This document shows, piece by piece, positions 21,797 through 33,690 of a DNA stretch of 64,000 nt. Both the position numbers and the translations under genes were made by a program. Below the pieces are notes generated by a model. It saw nothing but the letters and a program-made list of their open reading frames with translations. It ran no database searches and was not told the DNA's origin. Positions within the stretch are counted from its first letter, which is position 1. Each line of letters begins with the position of its first letter. Source of the stretch: Hymenopus coronatus (Eukaryota; Arthropoda; Insecta; Mantodea; Hymenopodidae). The stretch spans positions 97,384,781 through 97,448,780 of the forward strand of contig CM060898.1 of the NCBI GenBank assembly GCA_030762935.1, in the 5' to 3' direction.

Positions 21797-23006
21797 CGGG
21801 CGTTCAATAAGTCCTTAGAAATTGCACTCGTAGCAAACAGCTTGTATTTAGTAACCGTCGTCTCTTACTATATGGTAGTTAATGTTTCAGCTATATTCAT
21901 CACGTGGTTTCGTTTCCATAGGCAATTGAATTCACAATCTTGTGCTTATTTAGAAAGATGGAGAATAAACGAGTTTCGTGTGGTGATTAAACACTTATAT
22001 TTAAAAGAGATAAAAGCCAAGTTTGATGAAGTTCATGGAACATCTGCTCTTGCGTTTGCAACAATTTACAATTGAATACATGAATTTAAACGTGGCCGTA
22101 CATCCACAATAAATGAACATCGTTCCGGACGCCCAGGAGAAGTGTCTTCCTCTGAAATTGGCAAAATGCGGATTTGGTTTTGAGTGGTCGAGGAATCAAA
22201 GTTCGCGAAATAGTAGAGGCCACAGGCATATTACAAGATACAGATTCCTCAATTTCGCATCAAAGGTCTGACAAAGCTCTCCGCAAGATGGGTACCGCGT
22301 TGCTCTCAATGGAGAATAAACTCAGTCGTGTGATCAATTCGGAAGCTGGTTTGAGACTTTTCCGTCGCAATCCTAACAAGTTTCTGCGTCGATACATTAC
22401 TGTGGATGAAACATGGACACACCACTACACTCTAGAGACGAAACTACAGCAGATATAGTGAGTTTTTAAGACGAACTTGCTCCGAAGAAGGAAAAGATGG
22501 TAAAATGTTCAGACAATGTAAATCAATGTGTCTGGCCTCGGTTTTATTGGATGCACGCGGAATCATCTACATTATGTGCAGATATGAAGAGCTATAAATG
22601 GAGAGTATTATGCATCGTTATTGCAACGGTTTAACGCAGAAATCAAGAAAACGACGCCCTCATCTGGAAAAAAAAAAACAGTTCTTCTATCAAGGCAATG
22701 CAATTTCAATAGCAAAATTGTAGAATTAAGGTTCAAATTACTACAGCATCTACAGTATTCACCAGATTTGCCCCCAGTGATATTTTTTTTCCAAACTTGA
22801 AAAAGTGGCTAGGTGGAACACGATTCACATCTAACAAACAGGTGATCTCCCTTGAGGACTTTCCAAAATCCTAATTGTTGGAAGACTTAAAGCAGATAAA
22901 CACTGGGAAAAGTGTATCGAGCTAAAAGGGGATTGTTGAAAAAAAATAACTACCAAAAATAATTTGTTTTTCTATCGTTTTGTAAGGACTTATTGAACGC
23001 CCCTCA
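21797..23006 (+). mobile_element. mariner element 3, inactive
   Basis: The 1210-bp unit sits between TA dinucleotides (21795-21796, 23007-23008). Terminal inverted repeats share 'gggcgttcaataagtcctta'. The ends resemble those of the mellifera-type mariners (general knowledge, not checked). Its transposase is on the plus strand and heavily mutated. Confidence 0.9.
21869..22950 (+). pseudogene. mariner transposase, multiply broken
   Basis: Fragments in successive frames include an N-terminal segment with 'EIKAKFDEVHG' and 'FATIYN' (about 21960-22073) and 'HRSGRPGEVSS' (about 22120-22155). A frame at 22174-22458 has 'YITVDETWTHHYTLETKLQQ', which holds the first catalytic Asp in its VDETW setting. 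A later piece 'NLKKWLGGTRFTSNKQVI' (about 22793-22850) represents the C-terminal region. The middle HDNARP block is not recoverable, and several stops and frameshifts separate the pieces. About 340 residues would be expected from an intact gene. Confidence 0.88.
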
Positions 23007-23008
23007 TA

Positions 23009-23302
23009 TCACTTCAATAAAAGGATTGTTTTGTTTTGTTTGCGTTCAGTATGACAACGAAGTTGCTTGTTTGTTGCGTGCTACACGGTTCCACCATGTG
23101 AAACATTATATCAGAAGTTAATTCCACTTTTCTCATGCAAATAGTTGTCATTTCTGTGATACCATCAACTTACACAAAATATCATTTTATATGTTTAGAT
23201 TCTTTTGAAACTAAAGCATCTCATTTATATACAAATTACATGGACAACCATTACAGAACCTGAAGGAAAGTTTGTGAACTAACTGTTGTGGATCAAGACA
23301 AA
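23009..23302. other. Unassigned sequence
   Basis: No match to other parts of the window and no convincing frame. Confidence 0.35.
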
Positions 23303-23532
23303 CAAACCGAGCGGGATGGCTTAGGCAGTAACGTCTGTGGCCCGCATTCGGGAGGTCCCGAGTTGAAATCCCGTGGGCCAATCAATCTGGCTAGGATTTT
23401 TCGTAGTTTCCCACGGTCACAAGGTAAATACCGGATTGGATATTTAATAGACCACGACCCATAGTTCCCATACCAGTCTAAAACTAAACGAAAATTAAAA
23501 ATAAATGGTAATAGCGACGGCCCAGCCATCTA
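23303..23532 (+). mobile_element. SINE-5 copy (tRNA-derived head)
   Basis: The A-box-like 'gggatggcttaggcagtaa' and B box around 23358-23372 are followed by 'atttttcgtagtttccca', 'cacaaggtaaatac' and 'accagtctaaaactaaac'. These are shared loosely with copies at 38.2, 39.8 and 47.6 kb. Confidence 0.65.
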
Positions 23533-24107
23533 TTCAAAGACAGTCAACTCATCGTCATCTCGTTGTCTTGGAACAAAGTTGTACACTTGTGGGGACATGG
23601 CCTCGATGAGCTGGGCGAATTCTGTAATCTGACTACGGATGAAGGATGCAGGTAGACTCATCACGTACAGCTGACGTGCATCTGACTATGGATGTGAAAG
23701 TATTAGATTACCTGACGTGAAACGAAGGTGATACGGTACGGGTTTGATTCTGAAAGGCTTCTCTCCACCACATACAGACAAGGAGATATCTTACGTAGCA
23801 GTTCCGTCACGATAGTCATTCAAGTGACGTAAGATAAGGTAGATCTAAAACAGCCATACAACTGTTCTCTAATAGTTTGCAACTGGAGTTAATTGAGTTA
23901 CAAAAGTAGTAGCCATATAAAATCAAAGGAAAACAGGGCTCGGAACTCTACCGGATGTTGCCAATGGACTTCTACGTCGCCTTGAGAGAGTTTGCATGTC
24001 GAGTTGTGGTAATGTTTGGTTGGATATATACGTGTGAACAACTCTTTGAAATCATACTATTCGCTCCTGATATAACAATGACACCTTTGTCTCAATAATA
24101 GGTATTT
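23533..24107. other. Unassigned sequence
   Basis: Moderate GC. A B-box-like 'cgggtttgattctg' near 23739 could be another decayed SINE head, but no second copy is present to confirm it. Confidence 0.35.
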
Positions 24108-24897
24108 TTACTTTCTCTACACGCACTATGTGCATAGTATGTAGGTAAGGTATTGCACTCCACCAAAAAATTCGATAACGAGATTTCACCGGAAATATAT
24201 GTTTTAGAGTCCCCTGTATCCCCCTGTATCCAAAAAAAGTATTTTCAGAAAAAGGTCAGTATGTGTGTGTCCATGTGTCTGTGACCACGATAACTCAAAA
24301 ACGAAAAGTCAGTAAAATACCAAACTTGGTATTTAAGTTTAGTATCTTCCAGGGATGCGACAAATCCCCCCTCAATTGAGAAAAATCCTCCCACCCCAAA
24401 CTACCCATTACATGCAACTTTTTTCGAAAATTATGATTTTCTAAAAAATGACTCTAACGATTTTGAATAAAATATCGTATATTTCAGATATTTATCTGAC
24501 AAATAAAATGTATATTTTCAATTTTCTGAGAATTGCCTCTGAAGACTACTTTATTCTGAGTGAATTTTACGAATTTTGCATAACTGCTAAACCGTAAGAG
24601 GTAGACAAAAACTTACAACACAAAAAATGTAGAGCATATTAAAACACACAATTTATGTTGTACACATTTTTTTCGTGGAGTTGATCGTTTTTTTAGATAT
24701 TCCTTGTTTTTGTCCTCAGGTTCCAAAAACTTAACTTTTCTCATACAGGAATTTGTCAACTTCTGTCCATACAAACAAAGGAACTTCAGTCACATAGCAA
24801 CCAGCTTTTGACTATTGCTTCAACCTATGCTACTCCCTTATTTCCCTTCTACTTACAAGGAAGCAAGTAATAGTGAATGGAACACATCAGATTTTTA
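24108..24897 (+). repeat. A-element with a deletion near its distal end
   Basis: Start palindrome at 24113-24155. The copy jumps from 'aaggaagcaagtaatag' (24870) straight to 'tgaatggaacacatcag', losing the distal inverted box and the TGCTAAT hairpin. Confidence 0.82.
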
Positions 24898-25397
24898 TGA
24901 GTGCTATTCAAGCATAGTGCCAAGAAAGATGTGTCGATTTACGCACCACATGTAATTTGCAAGCTGAAAGAGTGTGCTGTCATTGATTGCCGAGCCAAGT
25001 AAAACAATAATTTGGTTCTAGTGCAACGCGGAAGAATGAAGACATTACTGTGACATTTAAGAGTGCGCTTAATGGCGGAGCGCTGTTCTCATCTTTACGA
25101 GTATTGGCCGCTCAGGAGGAGAGAAGGGAGGCCAACAACATGCCACAAAAAGCAGTACATCACTGCAGCTAAACACGCGCAGAGCAGAACTTGATTTACT
25201 TAATTCTGGAGTGGATATTCAAATTCTTTAGCGATTTGTTTACTGTTCCTTTACATTTTCCTGCCGCTGTAGCCGTTCTTGCTACTGCCCTTTGCAAAAG
25301 TTGTTTTTATTTTGTTCACAACTTTGAGACATTGTGAATTACCTCCCTGTTTGCGTTATCAATATCGATGTCCATTTTTTTTTGTTTCTATACTAAT
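24898..25397. other. Unassigned sequence
   Basis: No repeat match and no recognisable coding motif. Confidence 0.35.
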
Positions 25398-26232
25398 AAA
25401 AATATGATGTGTTCGGTCCATGACTTTCTCTAAATTGCTATAATAAATTATTATTAATAAGCATATTCTATTTATTTTATGATAATAGAGATAAACATTA
25501 ACAGAAATTGTCTTAAAATACTTGCTTCGTTGTAAGTAGAAGTGGAATAAGGGAATACACTAGACTAAGACGATATTCAAATCTTTTAAAAGCTGATTGT
25601 CGTGTAGTTGAAATCCGTTTCTATGTAGGGCCAGGAGCTTACAACTTTGTGTGAGAAATGTTTAAGTATTTTAAACCTGAAAAAAATAACAAGGAATATC
25701 TCAGAAATGGTCAATTTCACGAAAAAAAAAACAAACAAAAAACTGTATGACATAAATTGTGTAGCAAGTTTTTGTCTAAATCTTATGGTTTAACAATTAT
25801 CCAAAATGTATCAAAATTAATTAGGATTAAAGAGGTCTTTAGAGGCTATTCCCAGAGAATTCACAATATCCATTTTATAAGTCATATAAATATCTTTAAT
25901 ATACGGCATTTTATTCAAAATTGTTAGTCATTTTTGAGAAAATAAACATTTTCCCACGTAAAGGAGGTTTAGGGTGGGGGGGATTTTTCTCAAAATCTTC
26001 GTGTCGTATCCCTCGAAGATACCAAACTAAATAGCAAGTTTTCTATTTTACGACTTTTCGTTTTTGAGTAATGGTGTTCACAGATACACGAATAGATACA
26101 CACGGACCTTTTTCTAAAAATGTTTTTTTTGGATACAGAGGATCCTAAAGAGAGTATTTCCGGTGAAATATCGAAATGAGTGGAATGCAATACCTTATTG
26201 ATACACTATAGAACGTTTAGAGAAAGTAAACA
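25398..26232 (-). repeat. A-element, full length
   Basis: Distal end 'aaaatatgatgtgttcgg', landmarks throughout, terminal box 'tagagaaagtaaac' at 26219-26232. The start palindrome is shortened. Confidence 0.82.
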
Positions 26233-26365
26233 TTGTTAATAAGACACTCACTTTGTGAACAGCACTACACAGTATTACCTTGCTCATACGTCAGATAATT
26301 TAAAATGCAGGCAGTAGCCTGCGGCAGATAAACGTACAACTATTTCCCTAGCAGTATATTTAGGG

Positions 26366-26522
26366 GTCGTCTCCTTAGCGAAATGATAGCGCAGCTTCTT
26401 ACCAAGTAGGAGACCTTGGTTCGAATCCCGGTACCGGTGGGGGACCAAGATGGGGGGACGCAGCGGCCGGGCGCTAAGCCAAGCTTCCTTGAGCTGTCGT
26501 GCCATGGAGGTATTCAGTATAT
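26366..26522 (+). mobile_element. SINE-4 copy, internally deleted
   Basis: tRNA-like head with 'ctccttagcgaaatgatagc' and B box 'ggttcgaatcccgg' at 26418-26431. Tail 'gagctgtcgtgcca' matches the end of the 20.5-kb copy, but about 180 bp of the body are missing. Confidence 0.8.
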
Positions 26523-26765
26523 TATAGGTCTCGTCAGGAGTATTGGCGTTTGTCCCGGTGGTCGGTGCTAGCCTCGTAATATTTCATCACGAAGCCCAAC
26601 AAAAGCACGTGGAGCTGATTAAGCGAAATTAACACTGAAATTAGTATTCTGTTACAATACACCCTGTGCAATCTTACAGTAAGGTCAGTCTCTGTCAAAA
26701 TTTTCGATTTATAGTGCAGTCAAATACGATGCCTCCTATTTGTTTGAAACTGCAAGGGAGCCTTT
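26523..26765. other. Unassigned spacer
   Basis: No signal recognised. Confidence 0.35.
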
Positions 26766-27583
26766 TTTTACTTTCTCTTTGCGTACTGTGTAAATAGTGT
26801 ATAGAGAGTGTATTACATTCCACTCAAAAATTAGATACCAAGATATAGGGCCCCCTGTATAAAAAAAATTAGAAAAAGGTCTGTGTGTGTCCTGTGTCTA
26901 TGAATACGATAACTCAAAAACGAAAATTCAGTAAAATACCAAACTTGGTGTATAAGTTTAGTATCCTCCAATAATGTGACACAAAGATTGTAAGGAAAAT
27001 CCCCCCTACCCAAATGATCCTTTTCATGGAAACCTTTTCGAATATTTTAATTTTCCCAGTAATGACTAATTATTTTAATTAAAATACCATATATTAAGGA
27101 TATTTACACGACAAATTACATGTATATTTTGAATTTTCTGGGAATAGCCTCTGAATTTTGCCGAATTTTTTTTAACTAATAAACGGTAAGAGATAAGACA
27201 CAACTTACTACACAAAATATGTATCATTGAAACACACAATTTATGTCATATACATTTCTTTGTGGAGTAAACCATTTTTGAGATATTCCTTGTTATTGAT
27301 TTCAGTTTTAAAATACTTAAACTTTTCACATACGAGAATTTGTCAACTCCTGGCAATGCAAAGAAATTGATTCCACCCACCTGGCAACCAGCTTTTAAAA
27401 GATTTGACTACCTTTTTAGCCTAGTGTACTCCGTTATTTCCCTTCTACTTAAAAGGAGGCATTTCTGCTAATATTTTTCTAAATTAGCATGGAGTAGATA
27501 GATGAATAAGCTCTTAACAAGTATTTGTTACAGCGATGTAGAGAAAGTTATGTGAGTGAAACACACTAGATTTTTTTTTTTTT
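26766..27583 (+). repeat. A-element, full length
   Basis: Start 'tttactttctctttgcg', terminal inverted box 'tgtagagaaagttatgtgag' at 27537-27556, and a T run at 27571-27583. Confidence 0.83.
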
Positions 27584-27975
27584 AAAAATTCAGTGCTGAT
27601 GACTGACAACTCAAGCTATTATAACGCTCAAACAGACAGGCCAATGAAGTTCACCTCCCTAGAATGTGACATAAAAGCCTGGATACTAAAAATGGAATGG
27701 CCTTCGAAGGCTAAACATTATACCTTAATGTAACCTTAATGTAATAAACAATATATTGGCAGAACATGGTTACTCTATACTCAAGACTCCGTCCCTATCA
27801 AGCAGATTTAAATCCTTTTCAGTTAATCTCCAGAAATGTAAAATAATGGATAGAATGTAGAAACATAACATTCAATATGAAAAATGTGGAAAATCTGTCA
27901 AAGATGTAGTAACATTTATCCCCTGGAAAGGTAAAAAGTCTGCCAGCTCTTGGAAACAATTCAGTCACATTATTT
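27584..27975. other. Unassigned sequence
   Basis: Contains a short local duplication (ccttaatgtaa twice at about 27723-27743). No gene recognised. Confidence 0.35.
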
Positions 27976-28812
27976 TGTAAAATCTGGTGTGTTCCATTCA
28001 CATGACTTTCTTTAATATTCTGCAACAGATTCATTCTTACAAAAACTGTTATTTCTCTCTAATTCGTGCTAATCAAAATAAATAAAATATAGAAAAATGG
28101 TTGATTAATTACCTCCTTATAAGGAGAAGGGAAATAAGGGAATACACTAAGTTAAAGTGATAGTCAATTGTTGCTGTGTTGCCATCAGATTGAAACTTGT
28201 TTCTTTGCATGGGCAGGAGTTTACAAATTCCCGTGCGAGAAAAGTTTAAATATTTTAAAACTGAAGGGATATCTCAGAAATTGTCAACTTCACGAAAAAA
28301 ACAAACAATGTATATGGCATACAATGCGTGCTTTACAAACATCTACATTTTTTGTGCAGTAAGTTTTGTCCGTCTCTTATAGTTTACCGCTCATGCAAAA
28401 GTCATCCATAATGAAGAGGTCTTTAGATTATATTTCCAGAAAATTCAACATAGATATTTCTGGTTTCTATGCAAATTATTTAATATAAGGTATTTTAATC
28501 AAAATCGTTAGAGCTATTTTTGAGAAAATTCAAAATTTAAACATTTTTCCATGTAAAGGGTAGTTTGGGGGGAGGGATTTTCCTCAAAACCTTTGTGTCG
28601 CATTCTTGGAATATACTAAACTTAAATATAATTTTGGTATATTATTGACTTTTTGAGTTTGAGCTACCGTGTTCACAGACACACGTACCTTTCTCTAAAA
28701 TGTTTTTTTTAATGCAGGGGAGTCTATCCATGAAATCTCGGTATCGCATTTTTGGATGGAATGCAATATCTTCTCTACCTATGTACATTGTACATCCGTG
28801 CTAGAGAAACTA
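27976..28812 (-). repeat. A-element, full length
   Basis: Distal end 'aaatctggtgtgttccattc', terminal box 'gctagagaaactaag' at 28799-28812, one base off consensus. Confidence 0.83.
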
Positions 28813-29393
28813 AGAGATGGCGTCATAGAAAATAAGAGAGAGCAAATACTTATTCAGATGATGGAGCTGAAAATATTTACAGGACCGATGATGAGATGGC
28901 GGTGGTTTCAGGCATGGTGCTGGTAGTGGTGGTAGCAGTTTATAAGAAGTAGAACTTCAAGACAGCGGTGAACTCAATGGGCGGAGTGTTTGTTTACGTA
29001 GAAACACCACTATAATCATTAGTATCATTCTTCATGAGCCTGGAGATTGTTCAATGTTTAAATGTGACTGAACAATGTTCAGCTCCACTACTTATGTGTA
29101 CATCTCCAATCTCAAGTCGCTGTTTTCTTAGAGTTTGTCTCTTTTATTGTCTTTATAGGTAAGTAAAGGAGCTAAGACCTTAAATACAAAGCTCAAGTAA
29201 TATAAAGATGTTTATTATCAGCGTAGTTGTTGAGTATTTCAATGCAGGCCCGACTCGGCAAAGAACAAAGTGTTGTACAGTTAAAGTTGGGCAGAGTAGC
29301 GTTAACTCTCTAATGAAGCCCCAGAACTTCTCTATCAACTCTCTAGTGAATCTTTATATACGTGAATTTTAGTTCGTGTACACGAATATAGAT
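28813..29393. other. Unassigned sequence with small inverted repeat
   Basis: A hairpin 'attgttcaatg ... gaacaatgttca' spans about 29048-29080. A GGT/GTG-rich patch lies at 28907-28940. No gene recognised. Confidence 0.35.
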
Positions 29394-30253
29394 TAAAAAA
29401 TCTGATGTGTTCCATTCACATGACTTTCTGTACAACTCTGCAATAAATTATTGTTAAAAAGCTTATGCTTCTATTTACTTCCTGCTAATCAAGAAAAAAT
29501 TAGCAGAAATATTCTTATTACTTGCTTCCTTGTAAGTAGAAGCGAAATAAGGAAGTACCATAGGTTAAAGTGATAGTAAAAAGCTGATTGCTATGTGACT
29601 GAAGTTCCTTTGTTTGTATGACCACGAGTTCACAAAGCCCTGTATGAGAAAAGCATGTTTTTTATAGCTAAAACCAAAAACAAGGAATATCTCAAAAACA
29701 ATCAACTCCACGAAAAAAATGTATATTAACATAAATTGTGTGTTTTAAAGTGCTCTACATTTGTTGTAGAGTAAGTTTTTGTCCATCGCTTACGGTTTAG
29801 CAGTTATGCAAAATTCCGTAAAATTGACCCAGAATAAAGTAGTCTTCAGAGGCTTGTCCCAGAAAATTCAAAATATACATTTTATTTGTCAGGTAAATAT
29901 CTTTAATATACGATATTTTAATCAAAATCGTTATAGCCATTTTTTAGAAAATCGAAATTTTCGAAAAAAGTTCCATGTAAAGGGTAGTTTGGGGTGGGGG
30001 AATTTTCTCAAAATCGTGTGGCATCCCTGGAAGATACTAAACTTAAGCACCAAGTTCAGTATTTTACGGACTTTTCGTTTTTGAGTTATCGTGTTCACGG
30101 ACACACACACGGACCTTTTTCTGAAAATACTTTTTTTGGATACAGGGGACCCTAAAACATATATTTCCGGCGAAATCTCGGTATCGAATTTTTGGGTGGA
30201 GTGCAATACCTTCTCTATACACTATATACATAGTGCGTATAGAGAAAGTAAAA
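29394..30253 (-). repeat. A-element, full length, well preserved
   Basis: Distal end 'aaaaaatctgatgtgttcc', terminal palindrome 30210-30250 ending 'gtatagagaaagtaaaaa'. A good source for a consensus. Frames at 29779-30206 are repeat translation. Confidence 0.88.
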
Positions 30254-30415
30254 ATAATGTCGTGTGCAGACTAGTACACAATGTATTGTCACAAGGGGGG
30301 GGGTGTTGTATAACACCAGCGAGTATCCTTATAGTTACACAATCCTCTAAATGTGTGCACAGTGAATAAGGTTTCCAAATGTCCGACCCTGATTACACAA
30401 AATAATATCATCAAA

Positions 30416-30648
30416 GTGGCCCTCCGTGGTGTAATGGTTACCATGCTAACTTTTCCAAGGTCGCGTAAAAATCCTTAGTATGGTTCCATTTCGTAAATTT
30501 ACGGCACGTAAAAGAAGCTCAAGCTTGATATAGAGGCCTCAGAGCAAAATTAAGCGGTCTTTCACGCCCAGTATAGAATGGGACGCTGAGAACCGCAGCA
30601 GTTAAAGAGCGTCCATAAATAAAACGCCATTTCATTTTTGTTGTTGAT
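30416..30648 (+). mobile_element. SINE-1 copy with A box, B box deleted
   Basis: 'ccgtggtgtaatggttacc' (30424-30442) is a good tRNA A-box region. A deletion then joins 'ccaaggtcg' to 'cgtaaaaatcc', removing the B box seen at 1101. Tail 'aaaacgccatttcattttt' as in the other copies. Confidence 0.83.
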
Positions 30649-31316
30649 ATTTTCAATACTAGAAAAAGTCCGTTTTCACATAAAGGTAACATACATAATA
30701 TCTCTTACAATAAAAACACTCATTACACACTTATTACAAGAGGTTCAGCCTCCATGTCTTTCATCGGTAAGATAGCATGGCCCGCCATTTAAACTCCCAA
30801 ACGCCAAATTCCCTGACGCGACTTGAAGCAGCTCAATCATTTGAAAAACGCCTCAAATTTGTAGTCTCTCGCACGCAATCAACAGCTCGAGATGACTTTG
30901 ACGGCCATTAAGATTTTTCCCAACTTGACCGCTCCTGCCTCTTGTAGGGAACGCTTGTCAGATGTACAGCTGAGGAAACCGAAGGACCTTGAGCACTCTC
31001 ACTTGCATCTCAGCAAATCACTCCTGGTTGCCTAAACCAGGCTGGCACTATACATCTCCTCCAAGAGATTAAGTGCCTACAAAATGTCCATGGCAGAATG
31101 GGAGAGTTTTCCTTCCGAGTAAGCACTTCTAACATCTAACGAACCGTGAAGTCAACTTTGCAGCTTCCAAAAGAAGGCGCTAGATTCAAAGTGAAATCAC
31201 ATGACGGCAGTAATTTTATGTTTGAAATAATTATGATATATCAAAGAAATAAATAATAATTGCACTGTCATTATACTTTACACCAATGGACAACGTCGAT
31301 AAATATAATCCCATTT
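30649..31316. other. Unassigned sequence
   Basis: Moderate GC in the middle (30750-31190). No frame or repeat match recognised. Confidence 0.35.
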
Positions 31317-31798
31317 TTAACTTCTGTACTTAGTACATGGTACATAGGTAGATAAGATATTGCATTCCATCCAAACATCGATACCGAAATTTCACTGAAA
31401 TTACGCGATCTGTGATCATGACAACTTAAACGAAAAGTCTGTTAAATACCTAAGTTCAGCATCTTTCAAGATTGTGACACGAAGAGTTTCAAGAAAGTTT
31501 CCTATCCAAACTACCCTTTATAGGCAAAAATTCTGAAAATGTTGCTTCTCACAGAAATGGCTCCAATGCTTTGATTTACATTACATATATAAAAGATACT
31601 TTTGGACAAATAAAATGTATATCTTGAATTTTTTCAGTATTCCCTTAGTTCTCTTCTGCTTATAAGGAACTAAGTAATAAGACTATTCTATTAATTTTTA
31701 TCTCCATTAGCATGCAACAGAAAGATGAGTAATCTTTTATAAAAGTGTGTTTGTAGAACAGATAGAGAAAGTCATGTGAATGGAACACACTTCTTTTT
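31317..31798 (+). repeat. A-element with two internal deletions
   Basis: The microsatellite is missing after 'ttacgcgatctgtgatcat'. About 300 bp between 'cttgaattttttcag' and 'tattcccttagttc' are also gone. Terminal box 'gatagagaaagtcatgtg' at 31761-31778. Confidence 0.77.
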
Positions 31799-31799
31799 T

Positions 31800-31925
31800 T
31801 AAATTAGAGGAGCTCTAAGCAAATATTTCATGTACAATCTTGATATCGGATGTTTAGGAGGAATACAATACCTTCTCTACAATAATATGCGTCTTGTATG
31901 TACATGGCAGAGAAAGAAAATATAG
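31800..31925 (-). repeat. A-element terminal fragment
   Basis: About 125 bp of the terminal end in minus orientation, ending 'catggcagagaaagaaaat'. Confidence 0.6.
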
Positions 31926-32180
31926 GTTTAGTAGTAAGTTCTTCTCACTCTACATACATCCGTCTAGCACAATTTCTGCAGTATGCTATGGAGTATCTTC
32001 CTCTCAGGTTTTAATCCGCTTAAAGGGTTTTTTCTCCATATGACATCGTTTTGGAGGATTTAAATGTTAGTATTAATTTTTTTTAAAAATGGATTTCCAG
32101 TTTTAAGCCAAATTTAATTTAGTGGGATCGATTGCTAATAACGTTTACCTATCAATTAATACCGTGTTTCTAAACTGAAC
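31926..32180. other. Unassigned AT-rich spacer
   Basis: No signal recognised. Confidence 0.35.
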
Positions 32181-32189
32181 CTTTCTGGG

Positions 32190-32665
32190 CACCCTTCTTT
32201 GTCTCTCTCGCTCTCTTAATCTCTCTCCCTTCCTCCTTCCTTCTCTCTCTCCTTTCTTACTTCCTTCCTTCCTGTCCCTATCCCTTCTTTTAATTTTTCT
32301 TTCCTTGCTCTTTGTCTCTCTGGCTCTTCTCTCACTCTCACCTTCATTCTGTCTGTCCTTTCTTACCTCATTCCTTCCGATCCTCTCTTCTCTTCATCTT
32401 TCGTTTCTTACTCTTTGTCTTTCTCGCTCTCTTAAACTCCCTCCCTCCCTCCCAGCGGCCTTCTCTCCTCCCTGCTTCCTCCTGTCTCTCCTTTCTTATC
32501 TCCTTCAATCATGTCCTCGACCCTTCTTTTCATCTTTTGTCCCTTACTCTTTGTCTCTCTCTCTCGCTCTCTTAGCCTCCCTCCCTCCGGCTTCTCTCCC
32601 TCTCTCCTTCCTTCGGTCTAGCCTTTAACTCCTGATTTCCTCCCCTCCTCCCTTTCTTACATCTT
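32190..32665. repeat. CT-rich minisatellite
   Basis: Almost pure pyrimidine. 'ctttgtct' followed by a CTCGCTCT-like block recurs at 32197, 32310, 32413 and 32549, spacings of 113, 103 and 136 bp. This suggests an imperfect unit of a little over 100 bp on top of CT/CCTT slippage. The open frames of 107 and 87 codons here are low-complexity artefacts rich in Leu, Ser and Pro. Confidence 0.75.
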
Positions 32666-33690
32666 TCGTTCCTTATACAGGATTAGATTTGCACCGGAAT
32701 GGGGAGAACATCGGATTTAGGCACTTGTGGCCCTTGGGATAGTCCCACAGTAGATACTTATTAATTAATCATATTTACACGTCTTGAGCACTCGCGAGCA
32801 ACCAGCACTCTTCTGTTTTTTCAGGGAGTGGGATATTACAACAATATCACGTGGATATACCTTTTATTATGTTTGTTTATTTCTTTTAGTAACTTCTCAC
32901 ACCGGCGTTTGTACCAACTACATATTGAAGCAAAGAAATAACTGTAGAGCGAATGTATAAATTGCTTGTTTCTCGACGAAGTTTCTAATTTGCAGGACGT
33001 GAGTGTCTTGGTCAGCGTATTACTATTCGTGGAACAACAATTACACTTGGGCTGTCGCGATTACTGGGACACTTCACAAAATCTTCAAGTTCTCATGTCC
33101 CTTCGTGTAACACAAACGTCTGCTCCATGCGACTTTTTAATTTCGACTCCCAAAACTTATATCTGGAAACTGGTTCCAGCATCGCACATCTTAGGGGAGC
33201 TATCCCCTTGCTTTGTTCCGACAGTTTGTTGCCACCCTGGGGTGGACTGGTATCCAGGTTTACGTTATATTCAAGATTGTACAATTTTACTGTCTGACAA
33301 CTTATTTGACAATTATAACATTATTAATTACCTCAGTCAATAATGAACTGTCTCACCCTTTGCCTCTTACGTGACTCTAGGTAGGGGGAAATGAGGGGAG
33401 TTACCCGAAGGGCGACCAAATCGGTGACGGTAGACGTAAGTATGGAAGAGGTCCTAATGGCTTAGCTGGATAGCCTCCGACAACACCCTAGGCGCTGCTT
33501 ACAGCCCCGAGATTATCGGCAGATTTCTAGAGGGAGTCTCAAAACCCGAAGGCGGATCCTAATTGAATGTTCCCGACGATACGAGATACGAGAAACATAC
33601 CCGCGACCACCTGGATGCGAGCCCCAGACGAAACCGATAGAAGCAACCCGCACGGTCTCTCTTAACAACCTATTTTTTCCACCGTTCTTT
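32666..33690. other. Apparently single-copy sequence, one 125-codon frame
   Basis: The plus frame 32966-33343 is the longest in this stretch, but I recognise no domain, signal or family. Its composition (Leu, Val, Ser, Asp) is not diagnostic. 33340-33660 is GC-richer than its surroundings and could be an unrecognised repeat. I do not call a gene. Confidence 0.3.

Noticed and set aside
26366..26440. Possible tRNA gene
   Set aside because: tRNA-like promoter boxes belong to SINE-4; cloverleaf stems do not pair.
32305..32628. 107-codon Leu/Ser/Pro-rich protein
   Set aside because: Translation of a CT-rich minisatellite; open because the strand lacks A, not because it codes.
32966..33343. 125-codon frame as a host gene
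   Set aside because: No recognisable motif, no neighbouring exon signal I can support; listed only as unassigned sequence.
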